From: Rhodopirellula sp.
GTDB lineage: Bacteria > Planctomycetota > Planctomycetia > Pirellulales > Pirellulaceae
Reading direction: 5' to 3'
DNA: 56,985 nt
NCBI GenBank assembly: GCA_002701385.1
Contig: NZVD01000055.1
Span: 8,019 to 65,003 of the forward strand
Within the stretch, counting starts at the first letter, position 1; each line of letters begins with the position of its first letter. The translations under genes and the position numbers were made by a program. Of this stretch, positions 1 through 8,756 are shown piece by piece. The notes below the pieces were generated by a model that was given only the letters and a program-made list of their open reading frames with translations, searched no databases and was not told the DNA's origin.

Positions 1-885
1 GGTGGCGATCGTCGTGTAATCCAATGTGCTGGGCGTCGGTGTGGGATAATCAGGCCAACCGATCGTTCCGCGAGCCAACCCCGTGGTGCCTTCCAGACGC
101 CATGAAATCCCCAAATCGCTTGCCGCCCCTTCTTTCGCCGGTCCGGTCCAAACGTCATCCCAACTACTCGCTCGAAGCCCATCGGCATACTCGAGAATGT
201 ACATACAGAGTCCGTCGGAGTGGTCGAAAGAGGTTCGAGGGTCAGGTCGAGTGCTACAAAAAACTCTCTGTGGATCGCCCAGCCAATACCGAAACGTATC
301 CAGATGATGAATGGACATGATCCGCAAAGTGACCCAGCCTTGCCGTCGTTGCCAGGGCATCCAGTGTGGAATGGCTCGCATGTCGATACTGGCAAAGATG
401 GGATTTCCTAATTGGCCGGTATCAATTAAGGCACGGCAGACGCGGACGCTTTGGTCATAACGCATGTTTTGATTGACACTAAGTACAACCCCGGCCTGTT
501 GGCAAAGCGTCACAATTTCTACGGCCTGTTGATAATCGACGCCCAGCGGTTTTTGGGCCAAAACCCCTTTAATCTTCCCAGCGTGTTTGACGATCTCACG
601 TATGACTTCCAATTGAAGGTCCGGAGGGACAGCTACGTCGACCACTGCAATATCTGCCTGCTCGAGCATTTCCTGATAGGTGGCAAATGCGGTTAGTCCA
701 TGTCGAGTAGCTACACGCTGAGCGTTTTCTGGTGTTCGTGAAGCGATTGCAACTGGATTGAACCCAGCCTGTCGATAGGCGACTAAGTGGCAATCAGCCA
801 TGATGAACCCAGAGCCAATGCATCCAATCGGCATGTCCCGCTGTTGTGGTAATTCAGGAAGATGAGCGTCACTTGGTATGATCAT
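1..885 (-). CDS. Gfo/Idh/MocA family oxidoreductase, partial (C-terminus beyond window)
   Basis: The reading frame starts at an ATG at 885 and stays open to base 1, so 295 codons are present and the C-terminus is missing. After about 18 residues comes a Rossmann strand, [14 protein letters not shown], with the glycine pattern of NAD(P)-binding Gfo/Idh/MocA enzymes. Further on, AQKPLGVDY matches the family's usual EKP motif, whose Lys is catalytic, with Gln in place of Glu. Family members oxidise or reduce sugars and polyols with NAD(P); the substrate cannot be told. No export signal is visible, unlike the second family member at 7641-8723. It lies 17 bases behind the sugar isomerase on the same strand, and oxidoreductase plus TIM-barrel isomerase pairs are typical of sugar or inositol catabolism. 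The family call is firm; the pathway is inference. Confidence 0.9.
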   Translation of the reverse strand, partial: MIIPSDAHLPELPQQRDMPIGCIGSGFIMADCHLVAYRQAGFNPVAIASRTPENAQRVATRHGLTAFATYQEMLEQADIAVVDVAVPPDLQLEVIREIVKHAGKIKGVLAQKPLGVDYQQAVEIVTLCQQAGVVLSVNQNMRYDQSVRVCRALIDTGQLGNPIFASIDMRAIPHWMPWQRRQGWVTLRIMSIHHLDTFRYWLGDPQRVFCSTRPDPRTSFDHSDGLCMYILEYADGLRASSWDDVWTGPAKEGAASDLGISWRLEGTTGLARGTIGWPDYPTPTPSTLDYTTIAT

Positions 886-902
886 GAATTGCCTGACTGG
901 GG

Positions 903-1724
903 TTAGCCTCGTAAGCCGACCTGCTCCATGAGGGCGGCTGTTTCACGGTAAGCCTCTTCTACCCATTCAATGATTTTATCGGGTTCAGGGGAGTACTCCA
1001 ATTCAATCGAGATGGTACCGTGAAAATCCAGTGCTTTGATTGCTTCAAGGTAGGGGATGAAATCACAGACGCCTCGACCCGGCGGTAAGTCACCATGCAC
1101 TTTTCCATCGCAATCAGAAATGTGAACATGAATGGCTCGGTCTTTCAGCTTCAAAATGTCTTCTGGAGCATCACCAGCCAGTAAGACATGAGAAACGTCG
1201 ATATTGGCTTTAACCGCTGGGTGATTTACTTCATCGATGAACCGTACCATATTGTCGATATTGTTTAGAAGTGACAGTTTGAATGGTTCTAATTCCAAAG
1301 CGATTTGAATTCCGATTCGCTCTGCATAGGCTCCCAGAGTTCGACAGTGTTCTACAGCGGTATTCCATTGTTCTTCAGGAGGAATGACTTCTTGCTGCCA
1401 GATGTATTCTCCCAGGACGAGCAGCAAATTGTCGGCTCCGTACTCGTAGACCAGGTCGAGATATTGTTCGCATCGTTCGAGGTGAAATCGTTGCACGCTA
1501 GGATTAAAGTCAATGAGTCCTACGGCGACGCAGCAAATCGACTTAATCGGAAGTTCCAGACGCTCGCATTCGTCTTTGATTAGGCGACGCTCCTGAATGT
1601 CGGTATCCAGTGGATCGATAAAAATATCAATGCAGTCAAAACCGATTTCTTTGGTCTTCTGTAAGCCAAATTGCGTTGGCTGGTTGGCTTGTACCCAGGC
1701 GGAATTAATCAATCCAAGTCGCAT
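903..1724 (-). CDS. sugar phosphate isomerase/epimerase (xylose isomerase-like TIM barrel)
   Basis: A 273-residue protein starting [12 protein letters not shown], with the layout of the AP endonuclease 2/xylose isomerase-like TIM-barrel family. Visible family signatures are an acidic strand end (LELEPF), [14 protein letters not shown], a metal-ligand-type HVHISDCDG and a late [10 protein letters not shown]. These enzymes are usually cytoplasmic, metal dependent, and isomerise or epimerise ketoses or inosose; the substrate is not predictable here. It starts 7 bases after the prolyl oligopeptidase stop and ends 17 bases before the Gfo/Idh gene, so the three are probably cotranscribed. Length is normal for the family. 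Confidence 0.85.
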   Translation of the reverse strand: MRLGLINSAWVQANQPTQFGLQKTKEIGFDCIDIFIDPLDTDIQERRLIKDECERLELPIKSICCVAVGLIDFNPSVQRFHLERCEQYLDLVYEYGADNLLLVLGEYIWQQEVIPPEEQWNTAVEHCRTLGAYAERIGIQIALELEPFKLSLLNNIDNMVRFIDEVNHPAVKANIDVSHVLLAGDAPEDILKLKDRAIHVHISDCDGKVHGDLPPGRGVCDFIPYLEAIKALDFHGTISIELEYSPEPDKIIEWVEEAYRETAALMEQVGLRG

Positions 1725-1731
1725 GGTGGTG

Positions 1732-3990
1732 CTAATCTCCGATGGTCCAGTGTTTGTTTTTGAGGACTTTAGTTAGGAATGCATAGACGTCCGCAGCGGC
1801 TGCGATTCGTTTGCTGGTGGGAGTCCCCGCGCCGTGCCCAGCACTTTCTTCAATACGAATTAAAACCGGAGGGTTTCCGCGGTGTGTATGCTGTAATTCC
1901 GCGGCAAATTTGAAGCTGTGTCCAGGGACAACCCGGTCGTCATGATCAGCAGTGGTGACCATGGTGGCGGGATAGCTCGTACCCTGGCGTAGATTGTGGA
2001 GAGGGGAATACTTCAGCAACGTATGGAATTGATGTTCATCATCCGAACTTCCATATTCGCCGACCCAAGCCCAACCAATGGTGAATTTGTGATAACGCAG
2101 CATATCCATCACTCCGACCGCTGGAATCGCCGCTCCAAATAGCTCCGGCCGCTGCGTCATGGATGCGCCGACTAACAACCCTCCGTTACTCCCGCCTCTG
2201 ATTGCAAGATTTGCGGACTGCGTAATTTTCTCTTCGATTAGCCATTCGGCACAGGATATAAAGTCATCGAATACATTCTGTTTATTATCCCGCATGCCGG
2301 CTTCGTGCCAACGTAATCCGTACTCGCCACCTCCGCGTAAGTTAGCGACAGCATAGACTCCTCCCATTTCCAGCCACACCAAATTGGAAACCGAAAATCC
2401 AGGAGTGAGTGAAATATCGAAGCCACCATATCCATAGAGGATCGTGGGGTTTTTTCCATTTCGCTTCAGCCCTCGCTTACTGGTCACGAACATGGGGATT
2501 TTTGTACCGTCTTTACTGGTGACAAAAACCTGCTGCGTTTCATACAACTGTGGATCAAATCCCACCTCAGGCTGTTTGTATAATTCGGATTTACCTGTTT
2601 CGATATCGTATCGATAGATGCGGGTGGGAGTGACATAATTTGTAAAGCTGAAAAACGTCTCACTGGCATCTCGTCGCCCACCAAATCCGTTGGTTGACCC
2701 CACACCCGGTAATTCGACTTCACTCTGTGGCTGTCCATCTTCAGAAAAAATGTAGACTCGGTTTTGGGCATCTTGAAGATATTGAACGATGAAACGGCCA
2801 CCGGTATTGGAAATCCCCTCAATTCGATGTTCAGATTCTTCAATTAAAGTACTCCATGACTCACGCTGAGGTTGGCTCAAGTCAATTTGAATAACTCGTT
2901 TTTGCGGAGCGTTCAAATCGGTAAGTACCCAGAATTGGCTTCCGTCATTCCCGATAAAGTCATAGTCGGCATCAAAACCTGTGATTAATTCCTGAACGGT
3001 TGCTGTAGGATTTCTCAGGTCTTTGAAGAAAATTTGATTCTTCCTGTCTGAACCTTTCCAGACCGAGATGATGAGAAAGTTGCCATCTTCGGTCACGAAG
3101 CCACCAAATCCCCATTCCTTTTGGTCCCGTCTTTCGTAGATTAATTCGTCATCTGTTTGTGGTGTGCCAATGCGATGGAAGTAGAGTTTTTGATAGTAGT
3201 TGGTTCCGGAGAATTCCTCTCCCTCCTTAGGGGCATCGTAGCGACTGTAATAGAAGCCCGAGTTATCATCGGCCCAGGATGCACTGGAAAACTTAGACCA
3301 TTGAAGATGATCCTCTAATACTTCGCCGGTGTTTACATTCAGCACATGCCATTCTCTCCAGTCTGAGCCTGCTGAGGAAACACTGTAAGCCAAAAGTTGT
3401 CCGTTGGGACTTGGAGAATAGGAAGATAATGCTTCTGTACCGTCTTCAGCCCATTGATTGGGGTCCAGTAGGACTCGTGCCTTTTGACCTAGCGACTTTG
3501 TTACGTACAGCACACTCTGATTCTGTAGTCCGTCGTTGTGAGAATAGAAGTAGTAATCGCCGCGTTTAAAAGGACGTCCAAATCGTTCGTAATTCCATAG
3601 CTTAGTGAGGCGATCGACGATGGGTTGTCGAGTGGGAATGGCACTCAGGTATTCAAAGGTGATGTCGTTTTGAGCCTGAACCCAGACAGCTGTTTCCTCC
3701 GATTCAGTGTCCTCCAGCCAACGATATGGATCTTCAATTGTAGTGCCATGATAGTCATCCGTGATATTGTCTCGGCGTGTGGACGGGTAAGTCAGATCGG
3801 TCATTTGACGTTTCCATAGAACAGAACGTACGTTGGCTTGTCTAGTGTGAGTCTTTACGGGCGATTCGGCCTGTGTGACGCGAAGGGAGCAATCTAGGTT
3901 GGTGAGGACTAGTACCGAGCTGAACACTAAGCACCATTTGAGTCGTTGGCTTTTCAGGCGATCAGTAAAACGAGAGTGTCGGCGTAACAT
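1732..3990 (-). CDS. prolyl oligopeptidase family serine peptidase (S9A), exported
   Basis: A 752-residue protein. The first about 42 residues form a basic start and a hydrophobic stretch (LVFSSVLVLTNL), a likely signal peptide, so the enzyme probably acts in the periplasm. The mature part opens with YPSTRRDNITDDYHGTTIEDPYRWLED, the classic S9A opening, followed by a beta-propeller region of roughly 350 residues and an alpha/beta hydrolase domain. The nucleophile is Ser601 in GGSNGG, the His is His719 in SAGHGAG, and the Asp lies in TADHDDRV near residues 683-685. Such enzymes cleave short peptides after proline. An internal Met at about residue 62 just before the S9A domain would give a cytoplasmic form, but the upstream signal peptide favours the long start. 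It heads a three-gene minus-strand run. Confidence 0.92.
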   Translation of the reverse strand: MLRRHSRFTDRLKSQRLKWCLVFSSVLVLTNLDCSLRVTQAESPVKTHTRQANVRSVLWKRQMTDLTYPSTRRDNITDDYHGTTIEDPYRWLEDTESEETAVWVQAQNDITFEYLSAIPTRQPIVDRLTKLWNYERFGRPFKRGDYYFYSHNDGLQNQSVLYVTKSLGQKARVLLDPNQWAEDGTEALSSYSPSPNGQLLAYSVSSAGSDWREWHVLNVNTGEVLEDHLQWSKFSSASWADDNSGFYYSRYDAPKEGEEFSGTNYYQKLYFHRIGTPQTDDELIYERRDQKEWGFGGFVTEDGNFLIISVWKGSDRKNQIFFKDLRNPTATVQELITGFDADYDFIGNDGSQFWVLTDLNAPQKRVIQIDLSQPQRESWSTLIEESEHRIEGISNTGGRFIVQYLQDAQNRVYIFSEDGQPQSEVELPGVGSTNGFGGRRDASETFFSFTNYVTPTRIYRYDIETGKSELYKQPEVGFDPQLYETQQVFVTSKDGTKIPMFVTSKRGLKRNGKNPTILYGYGGFDISLTPGFSVSNLVWLEMGGVYAVANLRGGGEYGLRWHEAGMRDNKQNVFDDFISCAEWLIEEKITQSANLAIRGGSNGGLLVGASMTQRPELFGAAIPAVGVMDMLRYHKFTIGWAWVGEYGSSDDEHQFHTLLKYSPLHNLRQGTSYPATMVTTADHDDRVVPGHSFKFAAELQHTHRGNPPVLIRIEESAGHGAGTPTSKRIAAAADVYAFLTKVLKNKHWTIGD

Positions 3991-4178
3991 GGATTTATAT
4001 TCGGGGAGGAGTAAGGAACGGTTAATTCACAATATACAACAGTTTCTTAGCGGGTGTGACAGCAAGGTGTCTTTAGCTTGGCACTTACATGTCAGTGGGC
4101 TGGTTAAATGGCAAGGACGCAATGATGAAGCTTGCTGCAGTTTTTCTATCGCATGTAAGGGAGAAGGGAATGTAACTA

Positions 4179-6767
4179 ATGATTCATCATCTCACACCGA
4201 TTACGGGCATTTTGTTATCAGCCATCGTTGGAATCCTCGTCGATCGTTATTTTCATCTTTCGCCAATCAGCTATATGGCTGGTTTCCTGCTCACGGCAAT
4301 GGGATTGATTTTGAGCGGTGCACCATGGCTATCTTATGTAGGCGCCGGGCTTCAGAGATTTTTGGTTCGAGTAAATCTCTGGGGGGTAGTGGCCAGTATT
4401 TTCGCGATTTTGCATTTTCTGGATTGGTGGTGCGAGCCTGCTGATGCATTTCGTCGAGGGCTGAATACACAGACTCCGATGGTTGCGATGGTTGAATTGC
4501 GAGAATTGCCTCAGATCATTCCGGCTAGAGCATACCATCCGTTACGACGAGGTGAGAGTCATCCCCGAGTGAAAGCTCACATCGCTATTACTTCTGTGAG
4601 ACAGAACCGAGACGGAACGCTTGTTTGGATTCCTGTAAGTGGCCAGGGAATACTTCTTTGTTCAGTTGCGAAAGTACCAGCCGGTCTGCTCAATCCTGAA
4701 AAGGCTGTTCAGCCAATCCAACAAATTGAAGATGTTGAGCGAGTCGACTGGCAGCAGTTAACGATTGGAACACGTCTGTTAGTGCGTGGAATAGCGAGTC
4801 CGTTGCAATCGGAAAAAAACCCTGGGGGATGGAATGCTGCAGAGTACTACTGGGATACGCGGCGCAGTTTTACTCTGCGAACCAGAGATCATCCAGAATC
4901 ACTGCAGGTGATGGGGGGGAGAAGTGAGCCCTTCGAATGGATGCGGACGGAAACGATTCAATTCGCTCGTTACAACCTCCGGCAGCACTTGCGTCCGGAT
5001 CAATTCAGGCTGGCGGCCGCTGTTTTGCTGGGAGATCGCTTTCGTCTTCAGCCAGAAGAGTTAGGGCAGTTTGCCAAAGGCGGAATCATTCATTTGATTG
5101 CGATATCTGGATTACACGTTGGCATCCTCGCTGCGGGACTCTTTCTGCCTCTACGGTGGATTTCCAGACATCGCGTCCTGCTTGCTTATCTTGGATTGTG
5201 TGTAATTTGGTTTTATGCGGTCATCGTCAATCTACGGCCACCTGTCGTGAGGGCATCGATTCTGGTGTCTGTCACAGTGCTGTCCAAAATGTACTATCGG
5301 GAAAACCACCAAATCTATAGTCTGTCGGTCGCTGGGCTTCTGATATTGATTTGTAATCCTTCCACTCTGTTTAGTGTAGGGACGCAACTTTCTTTTATAG
5401 CTGTGGCCACATTAATTACAGCTCAGCGATTCTGGACCTTTCAGCTGTCAAAACCAGCCAAATTATTACTGAGGAAGCGCGGAGTGCCGTTGAAGCTCTA
5501 TATCTATGGAGGTCAAGCGTTACGTTCAACGATGTTAGCCACGGCTGCCGTCGTGGTGGTGACGCTGCCCGTTACCGCATCCAACTTCCACGTGGTGAGT
5601 ATTGCTGGGATCGTATTGAATACGGTCTTGAGTGTTCCGGTTGTTGTCGCCATTTTGAGTGGATTTCTGTTGTGCCTGTTTGGCAGTATAACAATCTTGG
5701 GCGTCCTAATAGGAGCGTGTGCAAATAGAGCTTTTGCCTGTTTATGGATATGTAATGAGTGGTTCGTAGAGAATTTAAGTCTCGTCGTCTGGCTCGCAGG
5801 ACCAACAGCCGTTTGGACAGTGTCCTGTTATTTGATACTGTCGATGGCCACGGGAGTCATTCCTACGGCTAAACCATTTCGGGCCAAATTGAAATGGCTC
5901 CTGCTAGTTTGGATACTCGGAAGTACCGCATTATGGCCTCATCGAATCGGAGGCCGGACCAAGGTCGCCGACTTGCGACTGCAGTTTATCAATGTAGAAC
6001 ATGGGACGGCTGTCTTGATGGAGTTGCCGAATGGTGGAATTTGGCTCTATGACGCCGGTAGCCTGACGGATCATCAATTTGCGGGTCGTGAAATAGCGGA
6101 TGTTTTATGGAGTCGAGGGCATAGCCGGATCGATGGTATCTTTGTCTCTCATGCTGATCTGGATCATTTCAATGCGATTCCTTTCTTACTTGAGCGTTTT
6201 GGTTCCGCCCGAGTGATGTTAAGCGAGCCCATGCATCATAAATTATTTGGAGGATTGCTAAACCGCCGAGGGCCTGCCGAAGCATTTTTGGCGGACCAGT
6301 TGTTGGAGTATGTTGAATCCATCGATTCACTTAAGGAAGGAAACTTGGTCCAAGTCGGATTAGGACAGTTTCAGATTTTGGGACCTCAGGCTGGCGTGCA
6401 ATACGAATCGGATAATGATGCCAGTCTGGTACTGTTATTGAAATGCCAGGGAATTTCTGTCTTGTTACCTGGCGATATTGAAGCACAAGGTATTGCCCAA
6501 GTGATGCAATTCCCACTGAACCCCTGCGATGTGGTGATGCTCCCACACCATGGAAGCATTCATAGTAATCCGGATCAGTTCAGTCACTGGAGCCAACCCC
6601 GGTACGCGGTGGCAAGTACTGGTCACGCTGAATTGGCAAAGTGGGTACGAGAATGTTACCAGCCGGTAGTGACTGCCCGTCAGGGGAAAATCCTAATGAC
6701 CAGCCAGCAGGGCTCGATCGTATTTCAACGAAGCAGGTCAGAAGCCCTTCTGCTGGTGGAACCCTAG
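4179..6767 (+). CDS. comEC: ComEC/Rec2-type DNA uptake channel protein
   Basis: An 862-residue membrane protein with ComEC organisation. Hydrophobic segments occur at the N-terminus, followed by a soluble region, then a Competence domain containing LIAISGLHVGILAAGLFLPL and many further membrane spans, and a C-terminal metallo-beta-lactamase domain with SHADLDHF at residues 657-664, LLPGDIE and MLPHHGS. In competent bacteria ComEC passes single-stranded DNA through the inner membrane, and the C-terminal domain is thought to degrade the other strand. The start has a purine-rich ribosome site (GAGAAGGGA) just upstream. No other competence gene lies next to it; the prepilin peptidase is 16 kb away. 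ComEC genes are widespread and do not by themselves prove natural transformation. Confidence 0.93.
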   Translation: MIHHLTPITGILLSAIVGILVDRYFHLSPISYMAGFLLTAMGLILSGAPWLSYVGAGLQRFLVRVNLWGVVASIFAILHFLDWWCEPADAFRRGLNTQTPMVAMVELRELPQIIPARAYHPLRRGESHPRVKAHIAITSVRQNRDGTLVWIPVSGQGILLCSVAKVPAGLLNPEKAVQPIQQIEDVERVDWQQLTIGTRLLVRGIASPLQSEKNPGGWNAAEYYWDTRRSFTLRTRDHPESLQVMGGRSEPFEWMRTETIQFARYNLRQHLRPDQFRLAAAVLLGDRFRLQPEELGQFAKGGIIHLIAISGLHVGILAAGLFLPLRWISRHRVLLAYLGLCVIWFYAVIVNLRPPVVRASILVSVTVLSKMYYRENHQIYSLSVAGLLILICNPSTLFSVGTQLSFIAVATLITAQRFWTFQLSKPAKLLLRKRGVPLKLYIYGGQALRSTMLATAAVVVVTLPVTASNFHVVSIAGIVLNTVLSVPVVVAILSGFLLCLFGSITILGVLIGACANRAFACLWICNEWFVENLSLVVWLAGPTAVWTVSCYLILSMATGVIPTAKPFRAKLKWLLLVWILGSTALWPHRIGGRTKVADLRLQFINVEHGTAVLMELPNGGIWLYDAGSLTDHQFAGREIADVLWSRGHSRIDGIFVSHADLDHFNAIPFLLERFGSARVMLSEPMHHKLFGGLLNRRGPAEAFLADQLLEYVESIDSLKEGNLVQVGLGQFQILGPQAGVQYESDNDASLVLLLKCQGISVLLPGDIEAQGIAQVMQFPLNPCDVVMLPHHGSIHSNPDQFSHWSQPRYAVASTGHAELAKWVRECYQPVVTARQGKILMTSQQGSIVFQRSRSEALLLVEP

Positions 6768-6780
6768 ATTCAATTTTTCT

Positions 6781-7323
6781 TTAGAGCCAGTCCTTAAGCA
6801 ATTCACGTAGCTGAGTACGAGCTCGGTGCAGTCGACTCCGCACCGTCCCGATATTGATTTCCAACGCGTCGGCAATCATTTGATAATCAAGTTCTTCCAA
6901 TTCCCGCAAGATGATGACCTGCTGCTGATCATCAGGGAGTTTTGCGATAGCTGCCTTTAACGCAAGCTGGAATTCACTACTTTCCAACCTGAGTTCTGCT
7001 GATTGGTCTTGGGCGGGGATCATCATCTGGGAGGTGTCGATTGAATCCGGGCGTTGTCGGCGTTGACGTGTCCGAGCAATATTGAAGCCTATGCGATAAA
7101 TCCAAGTGAAGAAATGGCAATCGGATTTTAGAGAATCTAGTTTGCGGAAAACTTGAATGAAGGTTTCCTGAGTTACATCGAGCGCTTCCTCACTGCTTCC
7201 CGTGACCGGTAATAATGCTCGGTAAAGGCGGTTTTGGTACAACGTGATGAGTTGCACCAGCGCATCGGAATCTCCTTGTTTAGCAGATTGGACGAGGGTG
7301 ACATCGGGGGGATCCGGATTCAC
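6781..7323 (-). CDS. RNA polymerase ECF-type sigma factor
   Basis: A 180-residue sigma-70 family protein starting at GTG. Region 2 is seen in VTQETFIQVFRKLDSLKS and FFTWIYRIGFNIARTRQRR, and region 4 in LPDDQQQVIILRELEELDY followed by the helix-turn-helix IADALEINIGTVRSRLHRAR. The spacing matches RpoE-like ECF factors, which lack regions 1 and 3. No anti-sigma gene follows it; the next gene is comEC, converging tail to tail with 13 bases between. Its regulator must be encoded elsewhere, or it is controlled by other means. A 13-base direct repeat sits 50-80 bases upstream of the start. Confidence 0.93.
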   Translation of the reverse strand: MNPDPPDVTLVQSAKQGDSDALVQLITLYQNRLYRALLPVTGSSEEALDVTQETFIQVFRKLDSLKSDCHFFTWIYRIGFNIARTRQRRQRPDSIDTSQMMIPAQDQSAELRLESSEFQLALKAAIAKLPDDQQQVIILRELEELDYQMIADALEINIGTVRSRLHRARTQLRELLKDWL

Positions 7324-7373
7324 GATGTTACTAAATCAATGGAGGATGAGGTTCCAAAATCCTGCGGACCATT

Positions 7374-7405
7374 ATTACGACGCCGGATTACGACGCCGGA
7401 TTACG
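7374..7405. repeat. 13-bp tandem direct repeat in the 317-base gap upstream of the sigma gene
   Basis: The unit ATTACGACGCCGG occurs twice head to tail (7374-7386 and 7387-7399), followed by a partial third copy, ATTACG (7400-7405). It lies in the non-coding gap 7324-7640, between the sigma factor start and the end of the oxidoreductase. It could be a regulatory site for the sigma promoter or simple replication slippage. I see no convincing gene or terminator in the rest of this gap. Confidence 0.75.
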
Positions 7406-7640
7406 GCAGCGGGTCGGTTTCGGATTGGCTTGTAGAATGGATCGAAAAAATAAGTCCGCGATGCGGTATCGATATTCCTACAGGGATATTGTTCACCAAA
7501 TCCTTTGTTACTGTCAAACATTTGGTTGATGTTGAATTACTTGTCATACCAATACGGATAAATCACAGATGTAATCTTCGGCTTACATCCGGTATTTTCC
7601 CGTCATTCTTGCAGGAAAACGAGCTTAGTTGTGTTCGGGT

Positions 7641-8723
7641 TTACGTCAGTTTGAGCCCCGATCCAAGCAGGACACTTTTCTGAACATCCAGATCGTGCTG
7701 ATAACTGAAGGGGAATTCGCGTTCGCCGTTCAGGACAGCAGCCAATTCTAAGAAGTCTCCGTCATATCTTCCCCCCAAGGCTGGTAATTCGACAAAGTGT
7801 GAGCCTTTGGGATGCTGTCCCGTGGCCGATTCTAAGGTAAGTTCCAACACTGGCTTTTCTAGGGGACGAAGAATGATCGTGCCCGTGTCACCGGTGACGA
7901 TGAATTGACGTCGTCGAAAACCATCAACTTCCAGCATAGCTGATCGAATGGTGGCAGTTGCTTTCGGGTAGTCAAAGACGGCGAGCATGTTATCTGCCAA
8001 TGCGTCTTTTTCAGGAAAGGTTGTACGCGGAAAGGCAGTGACTTTGTTCGGTGTGCCCATCGCCACATGTAGAGAGTCAATTAAATGGCAGCCTAACTCA
8101 AACATCGTACCGCCGGCATATTCGGCCAGTTGCTTTCGAGTGGCATCCCCGATCTTCTTACTAATGACTCCATCGACTCCAAAGACTTCACCAAGCAGGC
8201 CGTTGCGGATTGCCTGAAAGATGAATTGAAAACCTGGGTTGTATCGAAACATGTAGCCCATTTGTATGATTCGTTCCTGAGCTTTGGCCGTTTGGACTAA
8301 TTTCTCGAAACCCGAATAATTCGTGCCGGCTGGTTTATCGAGATGGATGTGCATGCCTGCTTCTATACTGGCTTGAGCAGTCTCGATGAGATCTTTCACT
8401 TCAGTTTCAATACATACTAATTGCAAGCCCTCGACATTCAGGAGTTGTTCTTGAGTCATCCTTGGAACACCGTTATAAGGCCCCGTCGCTTTGACTCGAT
8501 TCCATTGCTGGTCATCAGGTTCGACAACGCCAATAAATTCGTATAGTTCTGAGTACTTGCGAGCTGTGCCAATCTTTCCACTGGCATGCGCATGCTTCGT
8601 TCCAATCTGCCCGACTTTGATTTTTTGAGGCTTCTTAGCTGTGGCCTGGGATTCTGTCTGTGGCAAGGCGGCCATGGCGCCTAAGGTCGATACGAAGGAA
8701 ATGAAGTTTCGTCTTGTACTCAT
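7641..8723 (-). CDS. Gfo/Idh/MocA family oxidoreductase, Tat-exported
   Basis: A 360-residue protein. The N-terminus, MSTRRNFISFVSTLGAMAALPQ, is a twin-arginine (Tat) signal, consistent with export folded with its cofactor. The nucleotide-binding region starts KIKVGQIGTKHAHASGKIG, and HLDKPAGTNY carries the catalytic-type Lys-Pro pair. FELGCHLIDSLHVAMG matches the substrate-side GGxxxDxxxH region in looser form. This exported subgroup is abundant in planctomycetes; activity on periplasmic sugars is inferred. It follows the gamma-glutamyltransferase gene by 33 bases on the same strand, so cotranscription is likely. Substrate unknown. Confidence 0.88.
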   Translation of the reverse strand: MSTRRNFISFVSTLGAMAALPQTESQATAKKPQKIKVGQIGTKHAHASGKIGTARKYSELYEFIGVVEPDDQQWNRVKATGPYNGVPRMTQEQLLNVEGLQLVCIETEVKDLIETAQASIEAGMHIHLDKPAGTNYSGFEKLVQTAKAQERIIQMGYMFRYNPGFQFIFQAIRNGLLGEVFGVDGVISKKIGDATRKQLAEYAGGTMFELGCHLIDSLHVAMGTPNKVTAFPRTTFPEKDALADNMLAVFDYPKATATIRSAMLEVDGFRRRQFIVTGDTGTIILRPLEKPVLELTLESATGQHPKGSHFVELPALGGRYDGDFLELAAVLNGEREFPFSYQHDLDVQKSVLLGSGLKLT

Positions 8724-8756
8724 GAAGTTAGTCCTGAAAAGCGAATGATGAATGGG

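Noticed and set aside
3875-4444. 189-codon plus-strand frame between the peptidase and comEC
   Set aside because: It overlaps the starts of both flanking genes and has no recognisable domain; comEC is clearly coded in another frame.
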